Shown here piece by piece: positions 17,552 through 25,415 of a DNA stretch of 64,000 bases. A program made the translations under genes and the position numbers. Numbering within the stretch: position 1 is the stretch's first letter; each line of letters begins with the position of its first letter. The notes beneath the pieces were generated by a model. The model was not told where the DNA came from, ran no database searches, and saw nothing but the letters and a program-made list of their open reading frames with translations. This stretch comes from JABAAE01 sp036336715 (GTDB lineage Bacteria; Planctomycetota; Planctomycetia; Pirellulales; Pirellulaceae), in contig JAYZFP010000068.1 in the NCBI GenBank assembly GCA_036336715.1, positions 27,645-91,644 of the forward strand. The letters are read 5' to 3'.

Positions 17552-19576
17552 ATGCCACGCCTCACAGTTTTTGCGTTCATGCTTTGCGTGGTCCCATTGA
17601 CCTCACAGGCCCAGGATGTCCAGAAATCAACGACCAACCGGAACCTGGCTCGTTATTTCGAGAGGGAAACAAAACAACTTGCCAGCAACTGCCTCGACGG
17701 AATCCAGACACTATCTGACTGGAAAAAACGTAAACAAGAGCTCCGGGCGCAGCTGCTGGAAATGCTGGGACTTTCTCCCCTGCCCCCGAAAACGGATCTT
17801 CAGACCGTTTACACGGGAACGACCGAACACCGGGATTTTATTGTCAGGAAAGTCCACTTCCAGTCACGACCCGGACTTTACGTGACGGGCAACCTCTACC
17901 TGCCAAGGAACGTCAGCGGTCCCCTGCCGGCAGTCCTTTATGTCTGTGGGCATGGACAGGTTCGCAAAAACGGAAAGAGCTACGGCAACAAGGTTCACTA
18001 CCATCATCACGGAAGCTGGTTCGCACGCCAGGGCTATGTCTGCCTGACAATCGATACGCTGCAGTTGGGCGAAATCGAGGGGATTCACCATGGTACTTAC
18101 CGCGAAAAAATGTGGTGGTGGTTGAACCGCGGCTACACCCCGGCGGGGGTAGAAGCATGGAATTGCATCCGGGCACTCGACCTGCTGGAGTCGCTTTCGC
18201 AGGTGGACGGGAAAAGACTGGGAGTCACCGGCAGGAGTGGGGGCGGAGCTTACAGCTGGTGGATCGCCGCTATCGACCAGCGGATCCGCTGTGCTGTCCC
18301 GGTTGCGGGCATCACCGATCTCGAAAACCATGTGGTGGATGGCTGTGTCGAGGGGCACTGCGACTGCATGTTCATGGTCAACACCTACCGTTGGGATTAC
18401 CCGATGGTGGCCGCTCTGGTTGCCCCCAGGCCACTCTTGATCAGCAATACCGACAGCGATGGAATTTTTCCGCTGGATGGTGTCTATCGCACTTTCAGAA
18501 AAGTCCGCCACATCTACCGCTTGCATGACGCGGAGGACAAGGTCGCACTCCATATCACCGCCGGACCGCATAAGGACACACAGGAACTTCGGATACACGC
18601 TTTCCGCTGGTTCAACCATCACCTGAAGGGGGATGACGCACTGATCGGGATGCCCGCCGAAAAGTTTTTCCAGCCGGAACAGCTGAATGTCTTTGCGCAA
18701 CTTCCGCTGGATCAGCAAAACACGAACATCCACGAGTCGTTTGTCGAGGCAGCGACTTTCAGGGTCCCAGCCAGCCTGGCTGCCTGGAAAGAACAAAGTC
18801 GCCAACTTCAAAAAACGATCCGGGAAAAGTGCTTCCGGGGGCTGCCGGACACGGATGCGGATCTTGAATTGACCCCCTCCACGCCACAGGGCAACCTGCA
18901 GCGATATACCTTCACCAGCCAACCCCATGTCCCCTTGAACCTGACCGTCCTCCGCGGTCGCCGCCCGGGCAACCGGTATCAGCTGGTCGTTTGCGACCAA
19001 CAGGAGCAGGTACTGCTCGATCAACCGGACCGGTTGCTTGACCGGCTTCCGTCCGAACCAGGCGGTCCATTCCGTTCGCTGGATGACTACCTCGAAAGAA
19101 CGGGTAACACGATTGTCCTGTTTACTCCCCGTGGCATCGGAAAAAACAGTTGGCAGGGTGACGCCAGATTCCAGACACAGACACGGCGCCGCTTTTACCT
19201 GCTGGGACAGACTGCCGACACCATGCGGGTCTATGACATCAAGCGGGCTGTACAGGCCATCGTCAGCATTCACGGCAACCGGCAGGCCCGGCCACGCACT
19301 GAAATCAGCGCCAGCGGCTGGATGGCGATCAACGCCGTCTATGCCTCGCTGCTCTGCGAGGTTGACCACCTTTACCTGGAGCAACCGGTGGCCAGTCACC
19401 GTGAGGGCCCTTTTTACCTGAACGTGCGGCGGGTTCTGGACGTTCCCCAGGCAGTCGCCCTGGCCGCCGAAAAATCGGCAATCACCATTCGCAGTCGACA
19501 AGCCGCAGCTTTCGAATTTGCCCACCGGACGGCCCGGCTGGGAGGAAGAAAATCCCGTCTTGAATTCATTGAATAG
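17552..19576 (+). CDS. Exported acetyl-xylan-esterase-like hydrolase
   Basis: The 674-residue product starts with a signal peptide (MPRLTVFAFMLCVVPLTSQA) and carries an alpha/beta hydrolase domain of the acetyl xylan esterase / dienelactone hydrolase type. The oxyanion area is VLYVCGHG, the nucleophile elbow is GRSGGGAYS (around residue 230), an acid residue is in SNTDSDG, and a histidine follows in TAGPHKDTQ. A second region (about 440-660) resembles a degenerate repeat of the same fold without clear catalytic residues. Planctomycetes use such enzymes on polysaccharide esters. The ATG at 17552 is preferred over an upstream one because the signal peptide begins there. A nitrilase gene follows 24 bases after the stop. 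Confidence 0.78.
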   Translation: MPRLTVFAFMLCVVPLTSQAQDVQKSTTNRNLARYFERETKQLASNCLDGIQTLSDWKKRKQELRAQLLEMLGLSPLPPKTDLQTVYTGTTEHRDFIVRKVHFQSRPGLYVTGNLYLPRNVSGPLPAVLYVCGHGQVRKNGKSYGNKVHYHHHGSWFARQGYVCLTIDTLQLGEIEGIHHGTYREKMWWWLNRGYTPAGVEAWNCIRALDLLESLSQVDGKRLGVTGRSGGGAYSWWIAAIDQRIRCAVPVAGITDLENHVVDGCVEGHCDCMFMVNTYRWDYPMVAALVAPRPLLISNTDSDGIFPLDGVYRTFRKVRHIYRLHDAEDKVALHITAGPHKDTQELRIHAFRWFNHHLKGDDALIGMPAEKFFQPEQLNVFAQLPLDQQNTNIHESFVEAATFRVPASLAAWKEQSRQLQKTIREKCFRGLPDTDADLELTPSTPQGNLQRYTFTSQPHVPLNLTVLRGRRPGNRYQLVVCDQQEQVLLDQPDRLLDRLPSEPGGPFRSLDDYLERTGNTIVLFTPRGIGKNSWQGDARFQTQTRRRFYLLGQTADTMRVYDIKRAVQAIVSIHGNRQARPRTEISASGWMAINAVYASLLCEVDHLYLEQPVASHREGPFYLNVRRVLDVPQAVALAAEKSAITIRSRQAAAFEFAHRTARLGGRKSRLEFIE

Positions 19577-19600
19577 CCGGCCCCTGCCGGTGGAAAACCG

Positions 19601-20563
19601 ATGAGAGAGATCCGCATCGCCACGGCCCAGTTCGAAAACCGGGACAACCAGAAGGAATTCAATCTCGACCGGATCGATGCCCTGACCCGAAGGGCGGTCG
19701 AGCAGGGAGCCGAGATCGTCAGTTTTCACGAATGCTGCATCCCCGCCTACTCATGGGTTCAACCGCTGACACTGAAAGAGCTGCAGGCAGTTGCCGAACC
19801 GGTCCCCGAGGGGCCGTCCACCCAGAGACTGATCCGGATGGCGAGGGAATACTCGACTGTCATCATGGCGGGCCTGTTTGAACGGGATGAGCAGGGCAGG
19901 GTTTTCAACTGCTACGTGACCGTGTCGGCGGACGGTTTTTTAACGCGCTACCGAAAGCTGCATTCCTTTGTCAACCCGCACCTGACGCCTGGCAACCAGT
20001 ACAACGTGATCGAGCTGCTGGGTTGCAAAATCGGTTTTTTGATCTGTTACGACAACAACCTGCCTGAAAACGTCCGCATCACCAGCATGATGGGAGCCGA
20101 GATCATTTTCATGCCCCATGTGACCTGCGGGCTCCCCTCGACCATGCCGGGTCGTGGCACGATCGACCGTTCGCTTTGGGAAAACCGCCACCGGGATCCG
20201 GTTCGCCTGAGGCAGGAATTCCGGGGCCCCAAGGGACGGGAGTGGTTGATGCGATGGTTACCGGCCCGGGCTTGGGAAAATGGCGTCTACGCAGTCTTCA
20301 GCAATCCGGTCGGCTGGGACTATGAAAATGTCAAACCGGGCCTGGCGATGGTCCTGGACCCGTTCGGCGAAGTACTGTCTGAATCCCACTCCCTGGAGGA
20401 TGACGTGGTGGTAGCGACACTGACTCCGGAAAAACTGGAGCTCGCCTCGGGTCAACGCTATCGCCGCGCCAGGCGACCTGAACTTTACGGCAAACTGGTC
20501 GAGCCGCAGGAGTCCATTACCGAACCCGGTTGGGAGATCGGGTCGGAACAAAAATCGACCTGA
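19601..20563 (+). CDS. Carbon-nitrogen hydrolase (nitrilase superfamily)
   Basis: The 320-residue product has the complete Glu-Lys-Cys set of the nitrilase superfamily: Glu in VSFHECCIPAYSW (about residue 45), Lys in RYRKLHSF and Cys in GFLICYDNNLPENVR (about residue 148). Members hydrolyse nitriles, amides or N-carbamoyl compounds; the N-carbamoylputrescine amidase and aliphatic amidase branches are the nearest by layout. It starts 24 bases after an exported esterase gene on the same strand, so it is probably co-transcribed although its product is cytoplasmic. The agmatine deiminase gene 6.5 kb upstream would supply a carbamoylated substrate, but that link is speculative. Confidence 0.88.
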   Translation: MREIRIATAQFENRDNQKEFNLDRIDALTRRAVEQGAEIVSFHECCIPAYSWVQPLTLKELQAVAEPVPEGPSTQRLIRMAREYSTVIMAGLFERDEQGRVFNCYVTVSADGFLTRYRKLHSFVNPHLTPGNQYNVIELLGCKIGFLICYDNNLPENVRITSMMGAEIIFMPHVTCGLPSTMPGRGTIDRSLWENRHRDPVRLRQEFRGPKGREWLMRWLPARAWENGVYAVFSNPVGWDYENVKPGLAMVLDPFGEVLSESHSLEDDVVVATLTPEKLELASGQRYRRARRPELYGKLVEPQESITEPGWEIGSEQKST

Positions 20564-20685
20564 AACCGGGACCAAAAGATCCAGGCATTTTCCTGGCAGG
20601 CAAGTCAGCCGATCGCGAAAACCGGCTTGCGAAGGCAACCGGGGGAAAGTCCGACTTTCAGCAATCCGATCCGCCCTGCAGGATC

Positions 20686-21549
20686 TCAGGAGAGCTCGGC
20701 GCCCAGGTCATAAATCTGCTCGGCATCCAACACAAGGTCGTTGGCCGTAAACAGGCGTTGCAGGCAGGTTTTGTGGATCTTCATCTTCAAACCGCCCACA
20801 CCGATCGCCCCGTACCCAACCACTCCATCGTTTTCAGCACCGGCAGCCATCACCTCCACACCCGGAATCCCGGTCGGCGGCACCGCGTTAAGATCCACCA
20901 GGACTTTCCGGTTTTCCAGCAACTGCAGTTGTTCAGACGAAATCAACTCAATTCCGGCCGCTCCTGCTGCAAACAGCACATCCACCTCGGAAAGCTGCCC
21001 TGGCCAGGCCGTATCGGAGGTCGAAAACGGCTGCAGTTTCCAGGATTCGTCCTGCTCCTGCAGTGACTTGCAGACTGCCTCGCTCCGCGAAAGCTGGCGG
21101 GATCCTATCCAGACCCGACCGCCTTTCCTGGCAACCAGGCGGGCAATCCGCTGTCCTACCGGACCGGTTCCCCCCAGGATGCCGACACTGCAACCGGCAA
21201 GCTCCAGGTGCTTTTCGGCACACAGCACAGCCGCGGCCGCGGTAGTATTGGAACCGTTTGAGTCCAACATCACCGAAACACGCATGGGACCGAAAAAGGT
21301 TTTCCGAATGCGGCTCAGTATTTCTTCCCCCCGGCTGACATCCTGACCACCCACGAAGATCGCAGTATTTTTCAAATCCGCAGGCCCTCGGGTAAAAATG
21401 GCTCCATGGACCAACCCCTCCACTTCGGTAGCTTCTACCAGCTGATGCCGGAACAGCTGGTCGATTCCCGAGTCGACCGCCACCACGGAATCGAAAACGC
21501 TTGAGTGTTTGTCCGGATCAAGTTGAATCAGAATTTTTGGTTTGGACAT
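20686..21549 (-). CDS. mtdB: Methylene-tetrahydromethanopterin dehydrogenase
   Basis: This cytoplasmic enzyme oxidises methylene-H4MPT to methenyl-H4MPT with NAD(P)+. The 287-residue product fits the bacterial MtdA/MtdB family. The N-terminal substrate domain begins SKPKILIQLDPDKHSSVFDSV, the Rossmann dinucleotide motif is GGTGPVGQRIARL (about residue 135), and a GSRQLSRSE segment follows. I chose the ATG at 21549. The open frame reaches back to 21669, but that extension reads through the fae terminator. The next upstream gene on this strand is fae, whose product supplies methylene-H4MPT, so MtdB rather than MtdA is the better name. mch and fhc genes are not in the window. Confidence 0.9.
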   Translation of the reverse strand: MSKPKILIQLDPDKHSSVFDSVVAVDSGIDQLFRHQLVEATEVEGLVHGAIFTRGPADLKNTAIFVGGQDVSRGEEILSRIRKTFFGPMRVSVMLDSNGSNTTAAAAVLCAEKHLELAGCSVGILGGTGPVGQRIARLVARKGGRVWIGSRQLSRSEAVCKSLQEQDESWKLQPFSTSDTAWPGQLSEVDVLFAAGAAGIELISSEQLQLLENRKVLVDLNAVPPTGIPGVEVMAAGAENDGVVGYGAIGVGGLKMKIHKTCLQRLFTANDLVLDAEQIYDLGAELS

Positions 21550-21610
21550 GGTAAAGGCACCCTGCTGTACCTGAAAGGGAAACGTGCGGCGGTCAAGAAA
21601 CAAAAAACCG

Positions 21611-21637
21611 AAAAAAAAGCCCGACACCTGGTCGAGC
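21611..21637 (-). terminator. Intrinsic terminator downstream of fae
   Basis: On the minus strand GCTCGAC (21637-21631), a 5-base loop and GTCGGGC form a 7-bp stem with one G-T pair, followed by eight T residues (21618-21611). It lies between fae and mtdB. It would let fae be made in excess over mtdB, which may use read-through or its own promoter. Confidence 0.85.
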
Positions 21638-21704
21638 TTTGATTGTTCATGCCGCTCCCGGGATCCCAACAGCAGCAGAGCCCGGATGCGATGGAATGTG
21701 CGGA

Positions 21705-22205
21705 CTACTCGAAACCCTTGAAGGGATGAGCTGCGTTGTCCTTGCCAGCGATCATTTCAGCAGCGCTGGGCTCGCTTTTCATGGCCCGTTCAATCGAAAG
21801 CTTGGTCGCTTCGTAGTTGAAATCGTAAATCTTCTTGTTGTCTTCAGCAGCCTTGTGAATGAAGACACCGCATACGATGACCAGGTCTTCACACTGGTCC
21901 TGGGGAATCACACCATCGGCAACCGAGTCGGCAACCGCCTTGGCTACGGCAGCCTGGGCAGGACCAAACATCTGAACCGCTTGGTTGATGTTGTCCATGG
22001 TGAACTTGGTGATCATGACGGTCGCTGGCTTGACAGCCAGGTTGGGCTCAAGAACTGCCAGCAGGTTGGTGTGTCCCTTGCTTTGCGTTGCGAGGGCACT
22101 CGCAAAAGCGTTGCCTACCGGTCCAGCCTTGTCTCCGATCAGAAGATCGATGTGAGCGACTTCGTTGCCATCACCGCACAATGCTTCGCCAATGTACATT
22201 GACAT
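21705..22205 (-). CDS. fae: Formaldehyde-activating enzyme
   Basis: Fae speeds condensation of formaldehyde with tetrahydromethanopterin to methylene-H4MPT. The 166-residue product is the size of stand-alone bacterial Fae. It keeps the signature GEALCGDGNEVAHIDLLIG, including the catalytic His (residue 18 here), then NLLAVLEPNLAVKPATVM, QAVQMFGPAQ and NYEATKLSIERAM. The start ATG follows GGAG with good spacing. A strong terminator follows. Upstream is a 458-base divergent region with a 16-base tandem duplication close to the start codon. Fae plus MtdB shows formaldehyde oxidation or detoxification through H4MPT, a trait known for Planctomycetes. Confidence 0.97.
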   Translation of the reverse strand: MSMYIGEALCGDGNEVAHIDLLIGDKAGPVGNAFASALATQSKGHTNLLAVLEPNLAVKPATVMITKFTMDNINQAVQMFGPAQAAVAKAVADSVADGVIPQDQCEDLVIVCGVFIHKAAEDNKKIYDFNYEATKLSIERAMKSEPSAAEMIAGKDNAAHPFKGFE

Positions 22206-22663
22206 AATGGTTTCTCCATGAAGTGGTTAAAGTTTGCGAGTCATTGAATTTGCGAGTTATTGAAACTGCCGTGGCCATCAACATGACTGGCCAAAAGCCA
22301 GGCCCCGCTTTCAAATTCTGTATGGGGGATTCGGTTCGAGCGATTCAGCTCGGGGGCCGCAGCGGCCCATGATTCCGGGATTTTTGCGGAAATTGCCGAC
22401 TGCAAGTGTCGTCGACCCCCTAGTAAGTATAAAAAGGTATCAGACGGGCCGAAGGGCAGCAAGATACCGGCAAGCGGTTGAATCGCACACCCTGCCAGAC
22501 CCTCCGCCAAACCGGTAGACGATCCATTCCCGGGACGGCAGGCAGCGTCCCGGAGCTTTTTAACGCCCCAGGTGGTATGCACGGGGTTCCAGGCGTCCAA
22601 GGCCACCGCCCTCATTCTTTTGGCGGTTCTCACCAATTCCCGCAGGAAATTTTACCCCAGCCA
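22206..22663. promoter_or_regulatory. Divergent regulatory region between fae and the ATP-grasp gene
   Basis: This 458-base region must hold both promoters and contains no convincing gene. It includes the 16-base tandem duplication 29 bases from the fae start. It also has a 15-base palindrome, GGGCCGC-A-GCGGCCC, at 22354-22368, and an AT-rich block with TATAAAAAGG near 22426. The palindrome is a candidate operator for a regulator of C1 genes. Confidence 0.45.
22234..22265. repeat. 16-bp tandem duplication in the fae leader
   Basis: TTTGCGAGTCATTGAA (22234-22249) is followed at once by TTTGCGAGTTATTGAA (22250-22265), 15 of 16 identical. It ends 28 bases before the fae start codon, so it lies in the untranslated leader or core promoter. 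Confidence 0.9.
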
Positions 22664-23893
22664 ATGAAAAAAAGTCTGTTCGTCTTCGGAGCGTCCGCAC
22701 GCGGTATCCTGCAAAGTGCCGTGAAGGCCGGGTACCAGGTCTCGGCAGCAGACCTGTTTGCGGACCGGGACTCAGAAAAGTTGGCCCGCATTTTTTTGGT
22801 GAAAAGAAACCCGGATGACTTTGTCGACGCTTTGCATCAATCGGAATGCCAATACTCGATGTATACCGGTGGCCCGGAAAACCATCCCCGGATCGTGAAG
22901 CGGATTGAACAGAAAAGCCGCCTGTTGGGCAATGGGTCAGCAGTGCTGACCAGGTTGATGGACCGGAAGTCACTTTTCAGGTTGATTCGGAAAACCGGTT
23001 TCAACACCCCGGAAAGCATTTTTCAAGGTCAGCAACGGCCGGTAAATCGGCCCGCGACGGAATGGCTGGTCAAACCCTTTCGCTCGGCGGGCGGACAGGG
23101 AATCCGGCGTCTGGACGTTCTGGAAGAAACTGAAAAAAGCGGGGATCTCCCATCAACGGATTCGGGTCCAGAGAATGAAACCTACCTGCAAAAGTACCTG
23201 GAGGGTCCAATCGTGACCGCCAACTGCCTGGCTTGGCGTGGAGAGAACGGGAAACCAACGTGCCGCACCCTGGGTATTTGCCTTCAGTTGAATGGTGATT
23301 CACGCTTCAACGCTCCCGGTTTCACGTATTGCGGCTCGGTTCATCCGTTTCCGCTGCCTGCGAAACAACAGGACGAAATCGGGGCGATCGGTCGACTGCT
23401 GACCAGGCACTATGGCCTGCTTGGCCTGTTCAATCTGGATTTCGTTCTCGCCGATGGACAGCTCCATTTCCTGGAGATCAACCCCCGCTATTCGGCCTCA
23501 ATGGAGCTGCTGGAACGGATTTCAGGCGATAACCTGTTCGAGCTACAGCTTGCCGCCTGCTGCAGTCCGGGCAGCGGGCTGGATCACCAACTGGATCAAG
23601 CCTGCGGCAACCGGTTGCCAGGAAAAATCCTGGGTAAAGCCATCTGGTACGCGAATCGGAACCTTGTGGTGGATCCCGCCTTCTGTGACTTTGCCGAACG
23701 ACAGGTTGATGAGGAGGGGCTGCCAATCCTCTCGGACATTCCCCTGCCGCACAGCCGGATCGAGGCAGGTTCACCGGTTTTCACCGTCTTTGCGACCACC
23801 GGGGATCCTGACCAGATGGCTGAAAAGCTGCGCCAAACCGCTACAATATTTGACTCGCGAATTGAATCCGCTGATTCCCATCCCAACGTTTGA
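22664..23893 (+). CDS. ATP-grasp family protein linked to the H4MPT C1 genes
   Basis: The 409-residue product looks like an ATP-grasp ligase. It has an N-terminal pre-grasp Rossmann-like region (SLFVFGASARGILQSA), then MDRKSLFRLIRKTGF typical of the entry to the ATP-binding domain, WLVKPFRSAGGQGIR with the nucleotide-binding lysine and glycine loop, and near residue 265 LFNLDFVLADGQLHFLEINPRYSASMELLE, which supplies the metal-binding Glu and Asn. ATP-grasp proteins of this kind occur in H4MPT gene clusters of methylotrophs (orf17, from memory). Divergence from fae supports a role in cofactor biosynthesis, perhaps amino-acid ligation to a C1 carrier; this is inference. The ATG at 22664, after CAGGAAA, is preferred over an upstream start. 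Confidence 0.8.
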   Translation: MKKSLFVFGASARGILQSAVKAGYQVSAADLFADRDSEKLARIFLVKRNPDDFVDALHQSECQYSMYTGGPENHPRIVKRIEQKSRLLGNGSAVLTRLMDRKSLFRLIRKTGFNTPESIFQGQQRPVNRPATEWLVKPFRSAGGQGIRRLDVLEETEKSGDLPSTDSGPENETYLQKYLEGPIVTANCLAWRGENGKPTCRTLGICLQLNGDSRFNAPGFTYCGSVHPFPLPAKQQDEIGAIGRLLTRHYGLLGLFNLDFVLADGQLHFLEINPRYSASMELLERISGDNLFELQLAACCSPGSGLDHQLDQACGNRLPGKILGKAIWYANRNLVVDPAFCDFAERQVDEEGLPILSDIPLPHSRIEAGSPVFTVFATTGDPDQMAEKLRQTATIFDSRIESADSHPNV

Positions 23894-23909
23894 AGCCCCC
23901 CAAAAACAG

Positions 23910-24713
23910 ATGACCGAATCTTTCCGACCCTGGATCCTTGCTGAAACCCATTACGGATACATCAAACAAAATCCCTACGAGGTAGCGGTCCTCCCCCTCG
24001 GCGCGACCGAACCGCACAACCTGCACCTCCCCTACGGGACCGATCTTTTCGAGGGAACCCTGATCGGCGAAAAAGTTTGCGAAGCCGCACACCTGCAGGG
24101 CGGTAATGTGGTACTGCTGCCCACGGTACCCTACGGCACCGAAACCAACATGGTCGAGTTCCCCCTGGCAATGAACCTGAACCCTTCCACGCTGACGCAC
24201 GTGATTGCGGACCTGGTTGAGTCCTGTGTCGAGAGCGGTATCCAGAAGGTCGTCCTTCTGAACAGCCATGGGGGCAACGATTTCAAACCCGTGCTGCGGG
24301 AACTATGCAATGAAACCGAGGCTCACCTGTTCCTCTGTGACTGGTTTCGCTGCATTGGTGACGAGTATTTCAACATCTTTGAACACGACGAGGATCATGC
24401 AGGTGAGATGGAGACTTCTTTTGCCCTGAAATATTTCCCTGGACTGGTCGCCAGGAATGAGGATGGCTCACTGGCGGCCGACGACGGCACCCGAACTCCC
24501 CTGAGGTTCGAAGCACTGCAGAAGGGTTGGGTTTCCCTCACACGGCCCTGGCACCTGCTGACCTCCAATTCCGGCAGCGGCTACCCGCATGCCGCCACGG
24601 CCGAAAAGGGCGAAAAACTGATGAACCTCGTGGTGGAGCGACTGGCGTCCTTCCTTGTAGAACTCTCCAGTGCCGAAATCGATGAGAACTTTCCTTTCGA
24701 GGCTCCGTCCTAG
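23910..24713 (+). CDS. Creatininase-family amidohydrolase
   Basis: The 267-residue product has the metal-binding residues of the creatininase family. Glu and His are in LPLGATEPHNLHLPYGTD, followed by that segment's Asp, then NSHGGND and a later Glu in HAGEMETS. Known members open cyclic amides (creatinine), deformylate a pyrimidine intermediate (archaeal ArfB) or act in mycofactocin maturation (MftE). It begins 16 bases after the ATP-grasp stop, so both are likely on one message divergent from fae. A step in pterin, flavin or C1-carrier metabolism is an attractive guess but is not shown. A longer in-frame start exists inside the ATP-grasp gene and was rejected. Confidence 0.85.
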   Translation: MTESFRPWILAETHYGYIKQNPYEVAVLPLGATEPHNLHLPYGTDLFEGTLIGEKVCEAAHLQGGNVVLLPTVPYGTETNMVEFPLAMNLNPSTLTHVIADLVESCVESGIQKVVLLNSHGGNDFKPVLRELCNETEAHLFLCDWFRCIGDEYFNIFEHDEDHAGEMETSFALKYFPGLVARNEDGSLAADDGTRTPLRFEALQKGWVSLTRPWHLLTSNSGSGYPHAATAEKGEKLMNLVVERLASFLVELSSAEIDENFPFEAPS

Positions 24714-25336
24714 GAAATCGGTTGAGGCGGTTCCAGCTCCAGTCTTTCCGCCAGGCCGGCTTGTATCAGCTCTCTTCCGGAGACGTATTTTCCCGGATGC
24801 GTCCAACTTTTCAGCAGGTCCTCGGGAATGCCCAGAAATCGGGCCAGCAGTTCGTCCATTCTCTTTTCAAGTTGGGAAAAGTGCCTGGTCCATTCGGTCG
24901 CCTCGACCAGTTGGACACTCTCTTCACTCTGCCATTTCATGGGATGAAAAAGGCAGAAACTGTACTCGGTCACCAAACGCCGACTGCAAGCCGCGAAAGG
25001 CCAGAGGGCCGCTGAAGAACATTCGCCCGTGACCAGGCCAGTCGCGTTCAGCTTGCGGGCTGAAATCAGGGTCAGGAGAGAAACCGCGGAATAGGCCGAT
25101 CCGCCGGGACAATTGAATATCAACGTGCATTCACCCCCCACTGGAACTTCCAGCAGGGCCTGGCTGACCTCTTTTTCACAATCTCCCAGGTCACCCACGA
25201 TGGCGATTTCAGGCGTCGGTTCCTCGGATTCATTCTCCGGACTGGCAGGCAGCTGGCTCACAGGTTTTCCATCCGTTTGAAGCAGGTTTCGTCGGGGTGG
25301 CAGCGGTTCCCGCCCGGCCGCGGGAAAAACCAACAC
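24710..25336 (-). CDS. ClpP/crotonase-fold protease-like protein
   Basis: The 208-residue product has the ClpP fold outline. It shows a GDL strand, NCPGGSAYSAVSLL (the GG before the first helix), then GECSSAALWPFAAC holding a candidate serine nucleophile, and SFCLFHPM carrying the candidate histidine. In true ClpP a third acidic residue lies in a DRD-type motif; here that area reads THPGKYVSG, so the triad looks incomplete. No ClpX or ClpA partner adjoins it. The N-terminal 45 residues are Pro/Glu-rich and probably disordered. It starts with GTG. Its stop overlaps the creatininase stop by 4 bases tail to tail. Confidence 0.68.
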   Translation of the reverse strand: MLVFPAAGREPLPPRRNLLQTDGKPVSQLPASPENESEEPTPEIAIVGDLGDCEKEVSQALLEVPVGGECTLIFNCPGGSAYSAVSLLTLISARKLNATGLVTGECSSAALWPFAACSRRLVTEYSFCLFHPMKWQSEESVQLVEATEWTRHFSQLEKRMDELLARFLGIPEDLLKSWTHPGKYVSGRELIQAGLAERLELEPPQPIS

Positions 25337-25415
25337 GATTTTCAGCAGATCGTTATAATGGATCAGGTGTAAAGAAAGAACCTAGAAGCAACCGGATCAA
25401 GAGTCGCAACAGGCA

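Noticed and set aside
17864..19729. A 621-codon minus-strand frame over the acetyl-xylan-esterase-like gene
   Set aside because: The plus-strand frame has a signal peptide and catalytic motifs; the minus-strand translation shows no motif and overlaps two genes.
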